From: Collinsella sp.
GTDB lineage: Bacteria > Actinomycetota > Coriobacteriia > Coriobacteriales > Coriobacteriaceae
Direction: 5' to 3'
Assembly: GCA_022728415.1 (NCBI GenBank)
Contig: JAIJJM010000165.1
Span: forward strand, 1 to 5,481
Length of the DNA stretch: 5,481 nt
Position numbers and translations under genes: made by a program. The stretch's first letter is position 1. Every line of letters starts with the position of its first letter. Below, in pieces: positions 1-4,652 of the stretch. The notes under the pieces were generated by a model. It saw only the letters and a program-made list of their open reading frames with translations, made no database searches and had not been told where the DNA came from.

Positions 1-77
1 TTCACCGCCGCGATGACTGCGGCGATTCCGACAAGCAGGGAGCCGATGGCTTCTATCGCTTTCCAGACCTCATCCAT
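1..77 (-). CDS. Small hydrophobic (membrane) protein, 5' part only
   Basis: The minus strand reads ATG at 77-75 and stays open to the window edge, giving 25 codons that begin MDEVWKAIEAIGSLLVGIAA. After a short amphipathic, charged start (about residues 1-9), residues 10-25 are a run of Ile, Leu, Val, Gly and Ala, typical of a membrane segment. The start is secure because AAGGAGG (90-84) lies six bases upstream and a promoter with a perfect TATAAT lies further up. The gene is transcribed away from the NYN gene, so 78-349 is a divergent intergenic region. The 3' end is outside the window, so size and family are unknown. A holin-like or small toxin-like membrane peptide is possible, but nothing here proves it. 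Confidence 0.72.
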   Translation of the reverse strand, partial: MDEVWKAIEAIGSLLVGIAAVIAAV

Positions 78-83
78 GTCTCA

Positions 84-90
84 CCTCCTT
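84..90 (-). promoter_or_regulatory. Strong Shine-Dalgarno site of the minus-strand gene
   Basis: The minus strand reads AAGGAGG, six bases before the ATG at 77. It is the best ribosome site in the window and fixes that start. Confidence 0.8.
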
Positions 91-118
91 CCACTGTTCC
101 GTTTTTGTTTACATAATA

Positions 119-147
119 ATTATAGCTCAACTAAGTAAGTTATGCAA
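119..147 (-). promoter_or_regulatory. Promoter of the minus-strand small membrane protein gene
   Basis: On the minus strand a perfect TATAAT (124-119) is preceded, after exactly 17 bases, by TTGCAT (147-142), which matches the first three bases of the -35 consensus. The predicted start, around 112, leaves a leader of about 35 bases containing the AAGGAGG site. The surrounding bases are AT-rich, unlike the coding regions. Confidence 0.62.
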
Positions 148-335
148 GTCAGAACGGCAAAGATCTGGATGTGCCTATTCGAATGTTCTCCATTACTCGC
201 ACATGGTGTAACAAGTGCATGTAAAACCGGTAGAAAATCAGGATAATGATAAGACGACAAGGAAGCGTCTGGCCGTTGTTTTTGCGTCGGACGCCAGCCG
301 GAAAAAGTGGAGATGAATTTTAGAATAATAACCAG
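148..335. other. Divergent intergenic region with no gene
   Basis: This stretch separates the minus-strand membrane gene from the NYN gene. I see no coding sequence and no convincing full promoter. A GGAG at 309-312 precedes an ATG at 313, but that frame differs from the NYN frame and is stopped within 20 codons. Two related 5-base blocks, GCGTC at 265-269 and GACGC at 289-293, could form a weak hairpin. AT-rich words around 225-255 (GGTAGAAAAT, GATAATGATAAG) could hold promoter elements, but no matching -35 is visible. Confidence 0.5.
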
Positions 336-341
336 TAGAAT
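336..341 (+). promoter_or_regulatory. -10 box placed for a leaderless NYN transcript
   Basis: TAGAAT (five of six matches to TATAAT) ends eight bases before the ATG at 350. Transcription would then start at or within a base or two of the start codon. No purine-rich ribosome site lies in the 25 bases before the ATG. Leaderless messages are common in Actinobacteria. No clear -35 is visible. The same TAGAAT occurs at 1446-1451 and 1977-1982 in the repeats. Confidence 0.45.
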
Positions 342-349
342 TGTTAACT

Positions 350-1129
350 ATGAGTCAATTTCGCGTGGGAGCCTATATAGATGGCTTTAATCTGTATTAC
401 GGAATGCGTTCGCATATGGGGCGTTCGACGCCTGAATGGCGATGGCTTGACATACGTGGAATGCTACAGCCGTATGCGCAGTATTGGGATCCCAACGCCT
501 CTCTGACGGTGGTCTATTGCACCGCTCGTGTGAACGCCTCTTCCTCGCAGTCGGCGGCGATTGACCAGAATTTCTATCTGAAAGCATTGCGTGCGTCTGG
601 TTCGGTAGATGAAATCGTTTTGGGGCATTACGTAGTTCGCAGCAATTATGCCTTCATGGTTGATAAGTTATCACGCAGCCGAGTGCCTCAACTGCTGAGC
701 GTAACGGCGCAGCAGTTCAGCAGGATAATGCCACGCGGTCCACAGAATTGGCCCATCTCACTCCGGAATGGCCATGTCGGAGTGGATATACAACGAATTG
801 AGGAGAAGGGCTCCGATGTAAATGTGGCTTCAAGACTGTTGCGCGACATGTACGAGAACACAATCGATGCAGCTCTCGTTCTGACTAACGACTCCGATCT
901 GTCGGAACCCATACGCATTGCGCGAGAACGTATACCTGTTGGAGTGTTGAATCCCCATAAAGGGCCGATCGCGGGCAGTCTGAAACCATTCCGTAATGCG
1001 CAGAACAGAATTGGCAGCTGGAACAAAGCTCTCTCTCCAGCCGATTTTAAAGCTCACCAACTGCCCGATGAAGTCAACGGAATGGTCGACGGAAAATACG
1101 TGTTTGCGCGTAAGCCAGCAGAATGGTGA
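350..1129 (+). CDS. NYN domain (PIN-like) protein, putative RNase
   Basis: This 259-residue protein has the pattern of the NYN family, metal-dependent nucleases of the PIN-like fold that usually act on RNA. Visible motifs are the N-terminal strand with IDGFN (Asp11, Asn14), then EKGSDVNVA (Lys153, Asp156) and LVLTNDSDL (Asp181, Asp183), which together would form the acidic metal site. The C-terminal part (about 195-259: VGVLNPHKG, HQLPDEV and a final RKPAEW) also matches full-length relatives, so the gene looks intact. I chose ATG 350 over TTG 341 because the fold begins at once and TAGAAT at 336-341 suggests a leaderless message. It stands alone, with a terminator at 1185-1215 downstream. 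Its base composition is less GC-rich than the transposase. The family call is firm; the natural substrate is unknown, and a role in RNA decay or phage defence is inference. Confidence 0.88.
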   Translation: MSQFRVGAYIDGFNLYYGMRSHMGRSTPEWRWLDIRGMLQPYAQYWDPNASLTVVYCTARVNASSSQSAAIDQNFYLKALRASGSVDEIVLGHYVVRSNYAFMVDKLSRSRVPQLLSVTAQQFSRIMPRGPQNWPISLRNGHVGVDIQRIEEKGSDVNVASRLLRDMYENTIDAALVLTNDSDLSEPIRIARERIPVGVLNPHKGPIAGSLKPFRNAQNRIGSWNKALSPADFKAHQLPDEVNGMVDGKYVFARKPAEW

Positions 1130-1142
1130 CATGCTGGAATAC

Positions 1143-1171
1143 TTGACGACATACGCCTACCAAGGTATATT
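1143..1171 (+). promoter_or_regulatory. Promoter-like sequence just before a terminator
   Basis: TTGACG (1143-1148) and TATATT (1166-1171), each five of six matches to consensus, are separated by exactly 17 bases. The predicted start near 1178 lies only about seven bases before the terminator hairpin at 1185. It could drive the small membrane gene at 1255 through an attenuator-like leader, make a very short RNA, or be chance. Confidence 0.45.
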
Positions 1172-1184
1172 TACCACTGTACCC

Positions 1185-1215
1185 ACCCCGATTGCCACTG
1201 GCGACGGGGTTTTTT
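1185..1215 (+). terminator. Rho-independent terminator after the NYN gene
   Basis: The stem ACCCCG (1185-1190) pairs with CGGGGT (1205-1210). An inner GCC/GGC pair (1194-1196 with 1200-1202) sits in the loop region, and six T follow (1210-1215). It lies 55 bases after the NYN stop codon and would end that transcript. It also stands between the promoter-like sequence at 1143-1171 and the gene at 1255. Confidence 0.78.
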
Positions 1216-1254
1216 CATGCCCGATCGATCGGCAGACAAAGGCGAACCATCGGT

Positions 1255-1455
1255 ATGGTCATGTTCCGTATTCTGGCAATCGGAGTATGGATATTCGCCC
1301 TGCTGATTTTCGTTGGCGGATTGAGCACCGATTTCCTGACATGCACAATAGTCGCGCTGATCATCGCATTGAATACCCTGATTCCGTCAAGCCAAAGCCC
1401 CGGCGCCCGCAGAGAGCGATCGGGGCGATTCCGTATATACGGCGGTAGAATCTAA
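1255..1455 (+). CDS. Small two-segment membrane protein, unknown function
   Basis: This frame encodes 66 residues from ATG 1255; ATG 1261 is an alternative. AAAGG at 1238-1242 is a modest ribosome site for 1255. Two strongly hydrophobic stretches are visible, about residues 4-23 (FRILAIGVWIFALLIFVGG) and 28-44 (FLTCTIVALIIALNTLI). They are separated by a few polar residues, so a short two-helix membrane hairpin is likely. The last 19 or so residues (PGARRERSGRFRIYGGRI) are encoded by repeat copy A, and the stop TAA (1453-1455) lies just behind that repeat's -10-like TAGAAT. The original gene may have had a different end before the repeat arrived. I do not recognise a family. The hydrophobic pattern supports a real gene, but the small size leaves doubt. 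Confidence 0.5.
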   Translation: MVMFRILAIGVWIFALLIFVGGLSTDFLTCTIVALIIALNTLIPSSQSPGARRERSGRFRIYGGRI

Positions 1456-1502
1456 TCAAGCCGCATCGAGACGGCCGAGAGAACAACGAGGTTGGGGGCA
1501 TG
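1398..1502 (+). repeat. Intergenic repeat copy A (hairpin, palindrome, leader, start codon)
   Basis: Aligned by eye, 1398-1499 matches 3209-3310 (copy C) without gaps over 102 bases, with about a dozen mismatches. In order it holds a GC-rich hairpin (CCCCG 1398-1402 with CGGGG 1421-1425), the perfect palindrome CCGTATATACGG (1431-1442), a -10-like TAGAAT (1446-1451), a leader hairpin (GCCG 1460-1463 with CGGC 1472-1475), GAGG (1488-1491) eight bases before the start, and ATG 1500. The first hairpin lacks a T run. It overlaps the end of the small membrane gene and supplies the start of the 148-residue gene. Confidence 0.85.
1446..1451 (+). promoter_or_regulatory. -10 box inside repeat copy A
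   Basis: GGTAGAATC contains TAGAAT, five of six matches to consensus and close to the GGTAnAAT style of actinobacterial promoters. A start near 1458 would give a leader of about 40 bases that includes the small hairpin and the ribosome site. No -35 box is visible 16-18 bases upstream; the palindrome CCGTATATACGG occupies that spacer and could be a regulator site. Confidence 0.4.
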
Positions 1503-1946
1503 ATGCCGGAACGAGAGAACGGAAAAATGGGCAAAATCGTGAAATGGGTCAAAGACAATGGTCTGGCCTTCGCACGCGAAATGGCCGGTCGGCATGACGC
1601 CGATATGAGCAACGAAGGGGCGAGTCGCCAATTTCGCCGTGATATGGAACGAGCCACCGCGGCATTCGCCGAGCTTGGCGCAGACAAGCAGAAAATGTAC
1701 GAACTGCTCCGTAAATGGTTCGGAGTGGACAGCATGGAAGAAGCGGACTCCTACATCAGGGACGGAGCCCAGTTCGAATACCCCATGACACTGCTCGAAG
1801 AATACCTGAAACATGAAGGATACGAGACAATGGACATAATCAGATTCAAGAGAGACCACAACGTAGCGGAGAGACTCAGACGAGACCCGTCACTGTCAAG
1901 CCTCACCCCAGAACAACTCAAACAACGAATGGAGCAGAACAAATAA
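1500..1946 (+). CDS. Hypothetical protein, 148 residues, charged and helical
   Basis: The start ATG 1500 is the end point of repeat copy A and lies eight bases after GAGG. ATG 1503 follows directly. The 148-residue product is rich in Lys, Arg, Glu and Asp and appears entirely helical. It has no signal peptide, membrane segment or cysteine cluster. Recognisable blocks are ADKQKMYELLRKWFGVDSME (61-80), the segment around YPMTLLEEYLKHEGY (94-108), and an end rich in charges and Gln (LTPEQLKQRMEQNK). I do not recognise a family. The middle segment has the feel of a small helical adaptor or DNA-binding-type domain, which is only an impression. There is no terminator at its end: the decayed repeat copy B follows after nine bases. 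Reading frame, start and composition make it very likely a real gene. Confidence 0.75.
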   Translation: MMPERENGKMGKIVKWVKDNGLAFAREMAGRHDADMSNEGASRQFRRDMERATAAFAELGADKQKMYELLRKWFGVDSMEEADSYIRDGAQFEYPMTLLEEYLKHEGYETMDIIRFKRDHNVAERLRRDPSLSSLTPEQLKQRMEQNK

Positions 1947-1954
1947 AAACGTCT

Positions 1955-2019
1955 CCAGCGCTCGCCTGTCGAACGGTAGAATCTAAATATGTCGCATAGA
2001 GGCGGGTGAGAGAACGAGG
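1955..2019 (+). repeat. Degenerate intergenic repeat copy B, without a gene
   Basis: Blocks in the same order as in copies A and C survive: CCAGCGCTCGC (1955-1965, half of the GC-rich stem), CGGTAGAATCTAA (1974-1986, identical to copy A), CGCAT (1993-1997) and GAGAGAACGAGG (2008-2019). The second half of the stem and the CCGTATATACGG palindrome are gone. After the GAGG block there is no well-placed ATG. The nearest frame, TTG 2024 to 2119, has 31 codons and looks like chance. This seems to be a decayed cassette boundary. Confidence 0.65.
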
Positions 2020-2126
2020 GGCGTTGAGCTCGGCAGCCATCTGGTGGAGTTCACCGTCATACATGCGTTACTCATGGTGCCACATCCGTATCATTTTGCG
2101 ACACGCGCGGGCGACCTGAATGAGCC

Positions 2127-2165
2127 GAACTTATGCACATTTTGGCCGAAAATGTGCATAAGTTC
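2127..2165. repeat. Perfect 17-base inverted repeat, candidate operator
   Basis: GAACTTATGCACATTTT (2127-2143) is followed by the five-base spacer GGCCG and its exact reverse complement (2149-2165). It lies about 60 bases before the start of the 70-residue gene. No T run follows on either strand, so a terminator is unlikely. A dimeric regulator site controlling the downstream pair is the simplest reading. Each arm holds TTATGCACA, one base away from the DnaA box TTATCCACA. No confident -35/-10 pair is visible around it. Confidence 0.7.
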
Positions 2166-2211
2166 ATCAAAAGTGTGTAAATTGAGCATACGGAGACGTG
2201 ATGACAAGCCG

Positions 2212-2218
2212 AAAGGAG
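2212..2218 (+). promoter_or_regulatory. Ribosome site that sets the start of the 70-residue gene
   Basis: AAAGGAG ends six bases before ATG 2225. The frame also opens at GTG 2198 and ATG 2201, but neither has such a site, so 2225 is preferred. Confidence 0.75.
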
Positions 2219-2224
2219 ACTGAC

Positions 2225-2437
2225 ATGACTGCAGTGGCGGTGGCTCCAAAGGCCCATAAAATCGGCAGGCCGGTCATGCTGGACAGCGAGGAAATCCGAA
2301 AGCGCAGGAATGTCCTCGAAGGCAAGTACGGCACTCGTGAACAGCTTTCTCAGAAGCGCGACCTCATCGGACTTACTCTCGAGGAGCGCATCGCATTGTA
2401 CGACCTCGAGGATCTCGACTTCCTAGAGGGCCGATGA
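2225..2437 (+). CDS. Small protein, 70 residues, first gene of an overlapping pair
   Basis: From ATG 2225 the product begins MTAVAVAPKAHKIGRPVMLD. Its basic N-terminal patch includes HKIGRP, which resembles an AT-hook core. The rest is a helical, charged domain (about residues 20-70) that includes KYGTREQLSQ, GLTLEERIAL and the acidic end DLEDLDFLEGR. It has no membrane segment. The stop TGA overlaps the next start as ATGA (2434-2437), so the two proteins are translationally coupled. A perfect 17-base inverted repeat stands before it. Size, order, overlap and the possible operator are typical of antitoxin-toxin pairs, where the small first protein often represses the pair. That is inference from layout; I do not recognise either family with certainty. 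Confidence 0.75.
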   Translation: MTAVAVAPKAHKIGRPVMLDSEEIRKRRNVLEGKYGTREQLSQKRDLIGLTLEERIALYDLEDLDFLEGR

Positions 2438-3198
2438 GCACGGAATCCGACCAGACCGAGGAACAGGCCATCGATTTCGCCCAGAGACTCGAGAACATGC
2501 TCACTGAGGTTCTCGGCCAACCGTCGGACGGGCAATACACCGCCGACCCGCAGGGCGCACGCAAAAAACGCAGCGCCAGCTATCTGATCAAGACGCGGGA
2601 TCCGCAAGGCATTTCTCTCACCGTGGGCGGCAGCACCATACTCCGCCTCTCGTACCGTTACCAATGCTCCTGCCGCGACTCGAATTCATACCTCCAAGTG
2701 GATGAGTCTGCGATCACGCTGCGAGCCGAAAGCGACCCCGCACCCATCATCCACTACGATTTCGTGCGCGACCCCCATAGCGCCATTCCCGCGGCCCACA
2801 TCAACATTCACGCCAGCAACGACAGCGCCACGAAAGCGATGCTCGCATGCGGCAGCAAAAGCCAGGGCAAGAACAGACGAAAAGCGTTCCTTGAAAAAGG
2901 AACCTTCCCCACATTCTCCTCCCTCCACTTCCCGGTAGGAGGAGACCGATTCCGCCCCGGACTCGAAGACGTCCTACAAATGGCAATCTACGAATTCGGC
3001 ATCGACGCACAGCCGCAATGGCAGCAAGCCATCGAACAGAGCCGGGCCGAATACCGCACCCGCCAAATCAGCGCCCTTGTATGCGAATTCCCGGACATCG
3101 CATACCAAGCCCTCTCGCAAAACGGATACCTCGACAGCGGCACACCGCCACAACGACCCGAACGAGAAGACACCAAAAGTCGACTCACCAAATACTGA
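2434..3198 (+). CDS. Hypothetical protein, 254 residues, second gene of an overlapping pair
   Basis: This gene starts inside the stop of the 70-residue gene (ATGA), with GAGGG (2426-2430) three bases upstream. The N-terminus (1-50) is acidic and then basic. Residues 60-110 look beta-rich, with a CSC pair at 78-80. Distinct blocks are HYDF (107-110), AHINIHAS (121-128) and LHFPVGGDRFRPGLEDV (164-180); the His and Asp residues could form an active or binding site. Residues 195-254 are polar and helical, with a basic tail. I have a weak impression that the HINIHA and LHFPVGG blocks recur in actinobacterial hypothetical proteins, but I cannot name a function. Copy C of the repeat begins 10 bases after the stop and its strong hairpin (3208-3237) could end the transcript. 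It may be the effector partner of the small protein. Confidence 0.78.
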   Translation: MSTESDQTEEQAIDFAQRLENMLTEVLGQPSDGQYTADPQGARKKRSASYLIKTRDPQGISLTVGGSTILRLSYRYQCSCRDSNSYLQVDESAITLRAESDPAPIIHYDFVRDPHSAIPAAHINIHASNDSATKAMLACGSKSQGKNRRKAFLEKGTFPTFSSLHFPVGGDRFRPGLEDVLQMAIYEFGIDAQPQWQQAIEQSRAEYRTRQISALVCEFPDIAYQALSQNGYLDSGTPPQRPEREDTKSRLTKY

Positions 3199-3207
3199 CG
3201 CCAAACC

Positions 3208-3237
3208 GCCCCGGCGCTCGCAAAGAGCGGCCGGGGC
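3208..3237 (+). terminator. Strong GC hairpin after the 254-residue gene, no T run
   Basis: A seven-base outer stem and a four-base inner stem form a very stable hairpin ten bases after the stop codon at 3198. GATT rather than a T run follows, so it is not a classic rho-independent terminator. Stem-only terminators have been proposed in Actinobacteria. The same stem with a T run appears at 4576-4614, which supports a termination origin. Confidence 0.45.
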
Positions 3238-3313
3238 GATTCCGTATATACGGCGCTTGAACCTAATCAAGCCGCATCGAGTCGGCCGAACGAACAACGA
3301 GGTTGGAAGCATG
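3209..3313 (+). repeat. Intergenic repeat copy C (hairpin, palindrome, leader, start codon)
   Basis: This is the second full copy of the element at 1398-1502. The hairpin is better here: GCCCCGG (3208-3214) pairs with CCGGGGC (3231-3237) and GCTC (3216-3219) with GAGC (3225-3228). The palindrome CCGTATATACGG is at 3242-3253. The -10-like block of copy A has become TTGAAC, part of a local inverted repeat GCTTGA/TCAAGC (3255-3260 and 3267-3272). The leader hairpin GCCG/CGGC (3271-3274 and 3283-3286) keeps its stem while its loop changes. GAGG (3299-3302) lies eight bases before ATG 3311. Confidence 0.87.
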
Positions 3314-4559
3314 ATACCCAGAGAACACAAAGGGGCCAGCGTACTGGCCGACAGAAAAGATTACGTAGCCTTGGACCTCGAAACCACGGGATATGACCCA
3401 CGATTGGACGAAATAATCGAAATCGGTGCCATCAAAGTCCGAAACGGGCAACCCATCGACCGGTACGGACAACTCATCAACCCTGGTCGCCATATCCCGA
3501 ATATCGTTACCGAAATCCATGGAATCGACGACGGCATGGTAAAAAAACGCGCCAACGCTCGCCGACGTGCTCTCCGAATTCCTTGACTGGATGGGCGACG
3601 GCCTGATTTTCGGCCACAACGTCAACTTCGACATCAATTTCCTCTATGACAACGCCGAAGATATCTGTGGCAAGTATGTCGGCAACGACTTCATCGACAC
3701 CCTCCGGCTCGCCAGATACCTCTACCCCGAAGAACGTCACAACCGACTGCAAGACCTCATCGTCAGATTCGATATCGCCGAAGACCAAGAGCATAGAGCG
3801 CTCGCCGATGTGGAACAGACCATCGCGTGCTATCGGTGGATGATTCGGCACATGAATGAGAACGGTATTCCCTTCCCGGCCGGAGATGGCCGCAGCCGCA
3901 GAGGCTTATCTTCGCTATTCCGTGGCGGAGATCAACTGCTGCAGATAGCCCCACAGGACGAAGTCACCCCTGATCCCGCATTCGAAAACCTCACATTCGT
4001 ATTCACCGGCGCACTCAAGAAAATGACCCGCGCCAACGCACAACAGGCCGTCACCAACCTCGGTGGCATCAACGGTAAAACCGTCACCAAAGACACCAAC
4101 TACCTCATCACCGGCAGCACCGACTACAATGCCGCCCTCAAAGGCTCCAAAAGCAGCAAATGGCTCAAGGCCGAAAAACTCCAACTCGCCGGACAAGACC
4201 TCAACATCATCAGCGAAGACGTGTTCTACGACATGCTGGGGGACAGCATCGCCCAAGCACCAACGCAAAGCCAACTGAAATTCAAAATCACGCAACCAGC
4301 TTGCAAAAAGATTCTGGAAATACCCAGCGGAAACCTAGATGCGGAAGAAGTCAGCGTATTGGCCGTCGATGACAGAACTAAGCCCAGCATCGTTTTGAAA
4401 ACTCAGGACGGCGAAATTCTCGCAGAATTCAGCTCCAGAATGAAAGCGTATGAAACCATCGCCGCCCTGAACGGTAGAACAATAGAATTAACCGCAACCA
4501 AGCACGATGAATTCGGGTCTGCCCCATACTTCAACGCAAAAGCAAAAATCATTCGATAG
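3311..4559 (+). pseudogene. DnaQ-like DEDDh 3'-5' exonuclease with BRCT domain, frameshifted
   Basis: Frame one runs from ATG 3311 and ends at a TGA at 3584-3586. Frame two continues to TAG 4557-4559. Removing one A from the run of seven at 3541-3547 joins them as MVKNAPTLADVL, a typical exonuclease sequence, giving 415 residues. All DEDDh motifs are present: VALDLETTG (Asp22, Glu24), GHNVNFD (Asp107) and HRALAD (His161, Asp166). Residues about 223-311 form a BRCT domain (LTFVFTGAL, DTNYLITG, KWLKAEKL), a combination known in bacterial DnaQ-like nucleases of DNA processing. Residues about 320-415 form a further unrecognised domain ending in NAKAKIIR. The start comes from repeat copy C, with GAGG eight bases upstream. 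The gene may be dead, restored by slippage at the A run, or split only by a sequencing error. Without the shift, frame one lacks two of the three exonuclease motifs. Confidence 0.85.
3541..3547 (+). other. Run of seven A that shifts the exonuclease frame
   Basis: The upstream frame reads GTA AAA AAA CGC. With six A it would read GTA AAA AAC GCG CCA ACG, which restores the conserved MVKNAPTL sequence. The needed correction is one base fewer (or +1 on the ribosome). A -1 slip on A AAA AAA leads to the third, wrong frame. Both halves keep good family sequence up to the run, so the change is recent or artefactual. Confidence 0.8.
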
Positions 4560-4575
4560 GGCAAACAGTCACAAA

Positions 4576-4614
4576 CGCCCCGGCGCTCGCAGATGAGCGA
4601 CCGGGGTGTTTTTT
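4576..4614 (+). terminator. Rho-independent terminator of the exonuclease gene (repeat copy D stem)
   Basis: CCCCGG (4578-4583) pairs with CCGGGG (4601-4606), and GCTC (4585-4588) pairs with GAGC (4595-4598). Six T follow (4609-4614). It begins 16 bases after the stop codon. The stem is nearly the same as the hairpins of copies A and C, but here the T run is present and the palindrome, leader and gene are absent. Confidence 0.88.
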
Positions 4615-4652
4615 GTTTATTCTTACAAGAATTCTAGTTTCTGATATGAAAA

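Noticed and set aside
996..1448. Plus-strand open frame of 150 codons overlapping the NYN end, the terminator and repeat A
   Set aside because: It crosses a rho-independent terminator, overlaps the NYN gene in another frame and has low-complexity, family-free sequence.
2024..2119. 31-codon frame from TTG after repeat copy B
   Set aside because: GAGG is only a few bases before TTG, the peptide has no pattern, and its end is followed directly by the inverted repeat. It is more likely scar DNA.
2127..2165. Rho-independent terminator
   Set aside because: The inverted repeat is long enough, but no T run follows on either strand and the stem is AT-rich.
3077..3310. Upstream extension of the exonuclease first frame
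   Set aside because: It runs through the end of the 254-residue gene and the repeat hairpin. ATG 3311 has the ribosome site, and the homology begins shortly after it.
1398..3313. Integron attC sites
   Set aside because: The cassette layout and CAAC/GTTG near the gene starts suggested it, but the conserved GTTRRRY/RYYYAAC pair is not present in the right arrangement and no integrase is in the window.
3541..3550. Programmed -1 ribosomal frameshift on A AAA AAA
   Set aside because: The heptamer fits the slippery pattern, but a -1 shift leads to the third frame, not the one that continues the exonuclease. The required change is +1 or one base fewer.
3507..4295. Minus-strand open frames of 114 and 126 codons opposite the exonuclease
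   Set aside because: The plus strand there shows unmistakable exonuclease and BRCT motifs. The antisense products have no family pattern and no ribosome sites.
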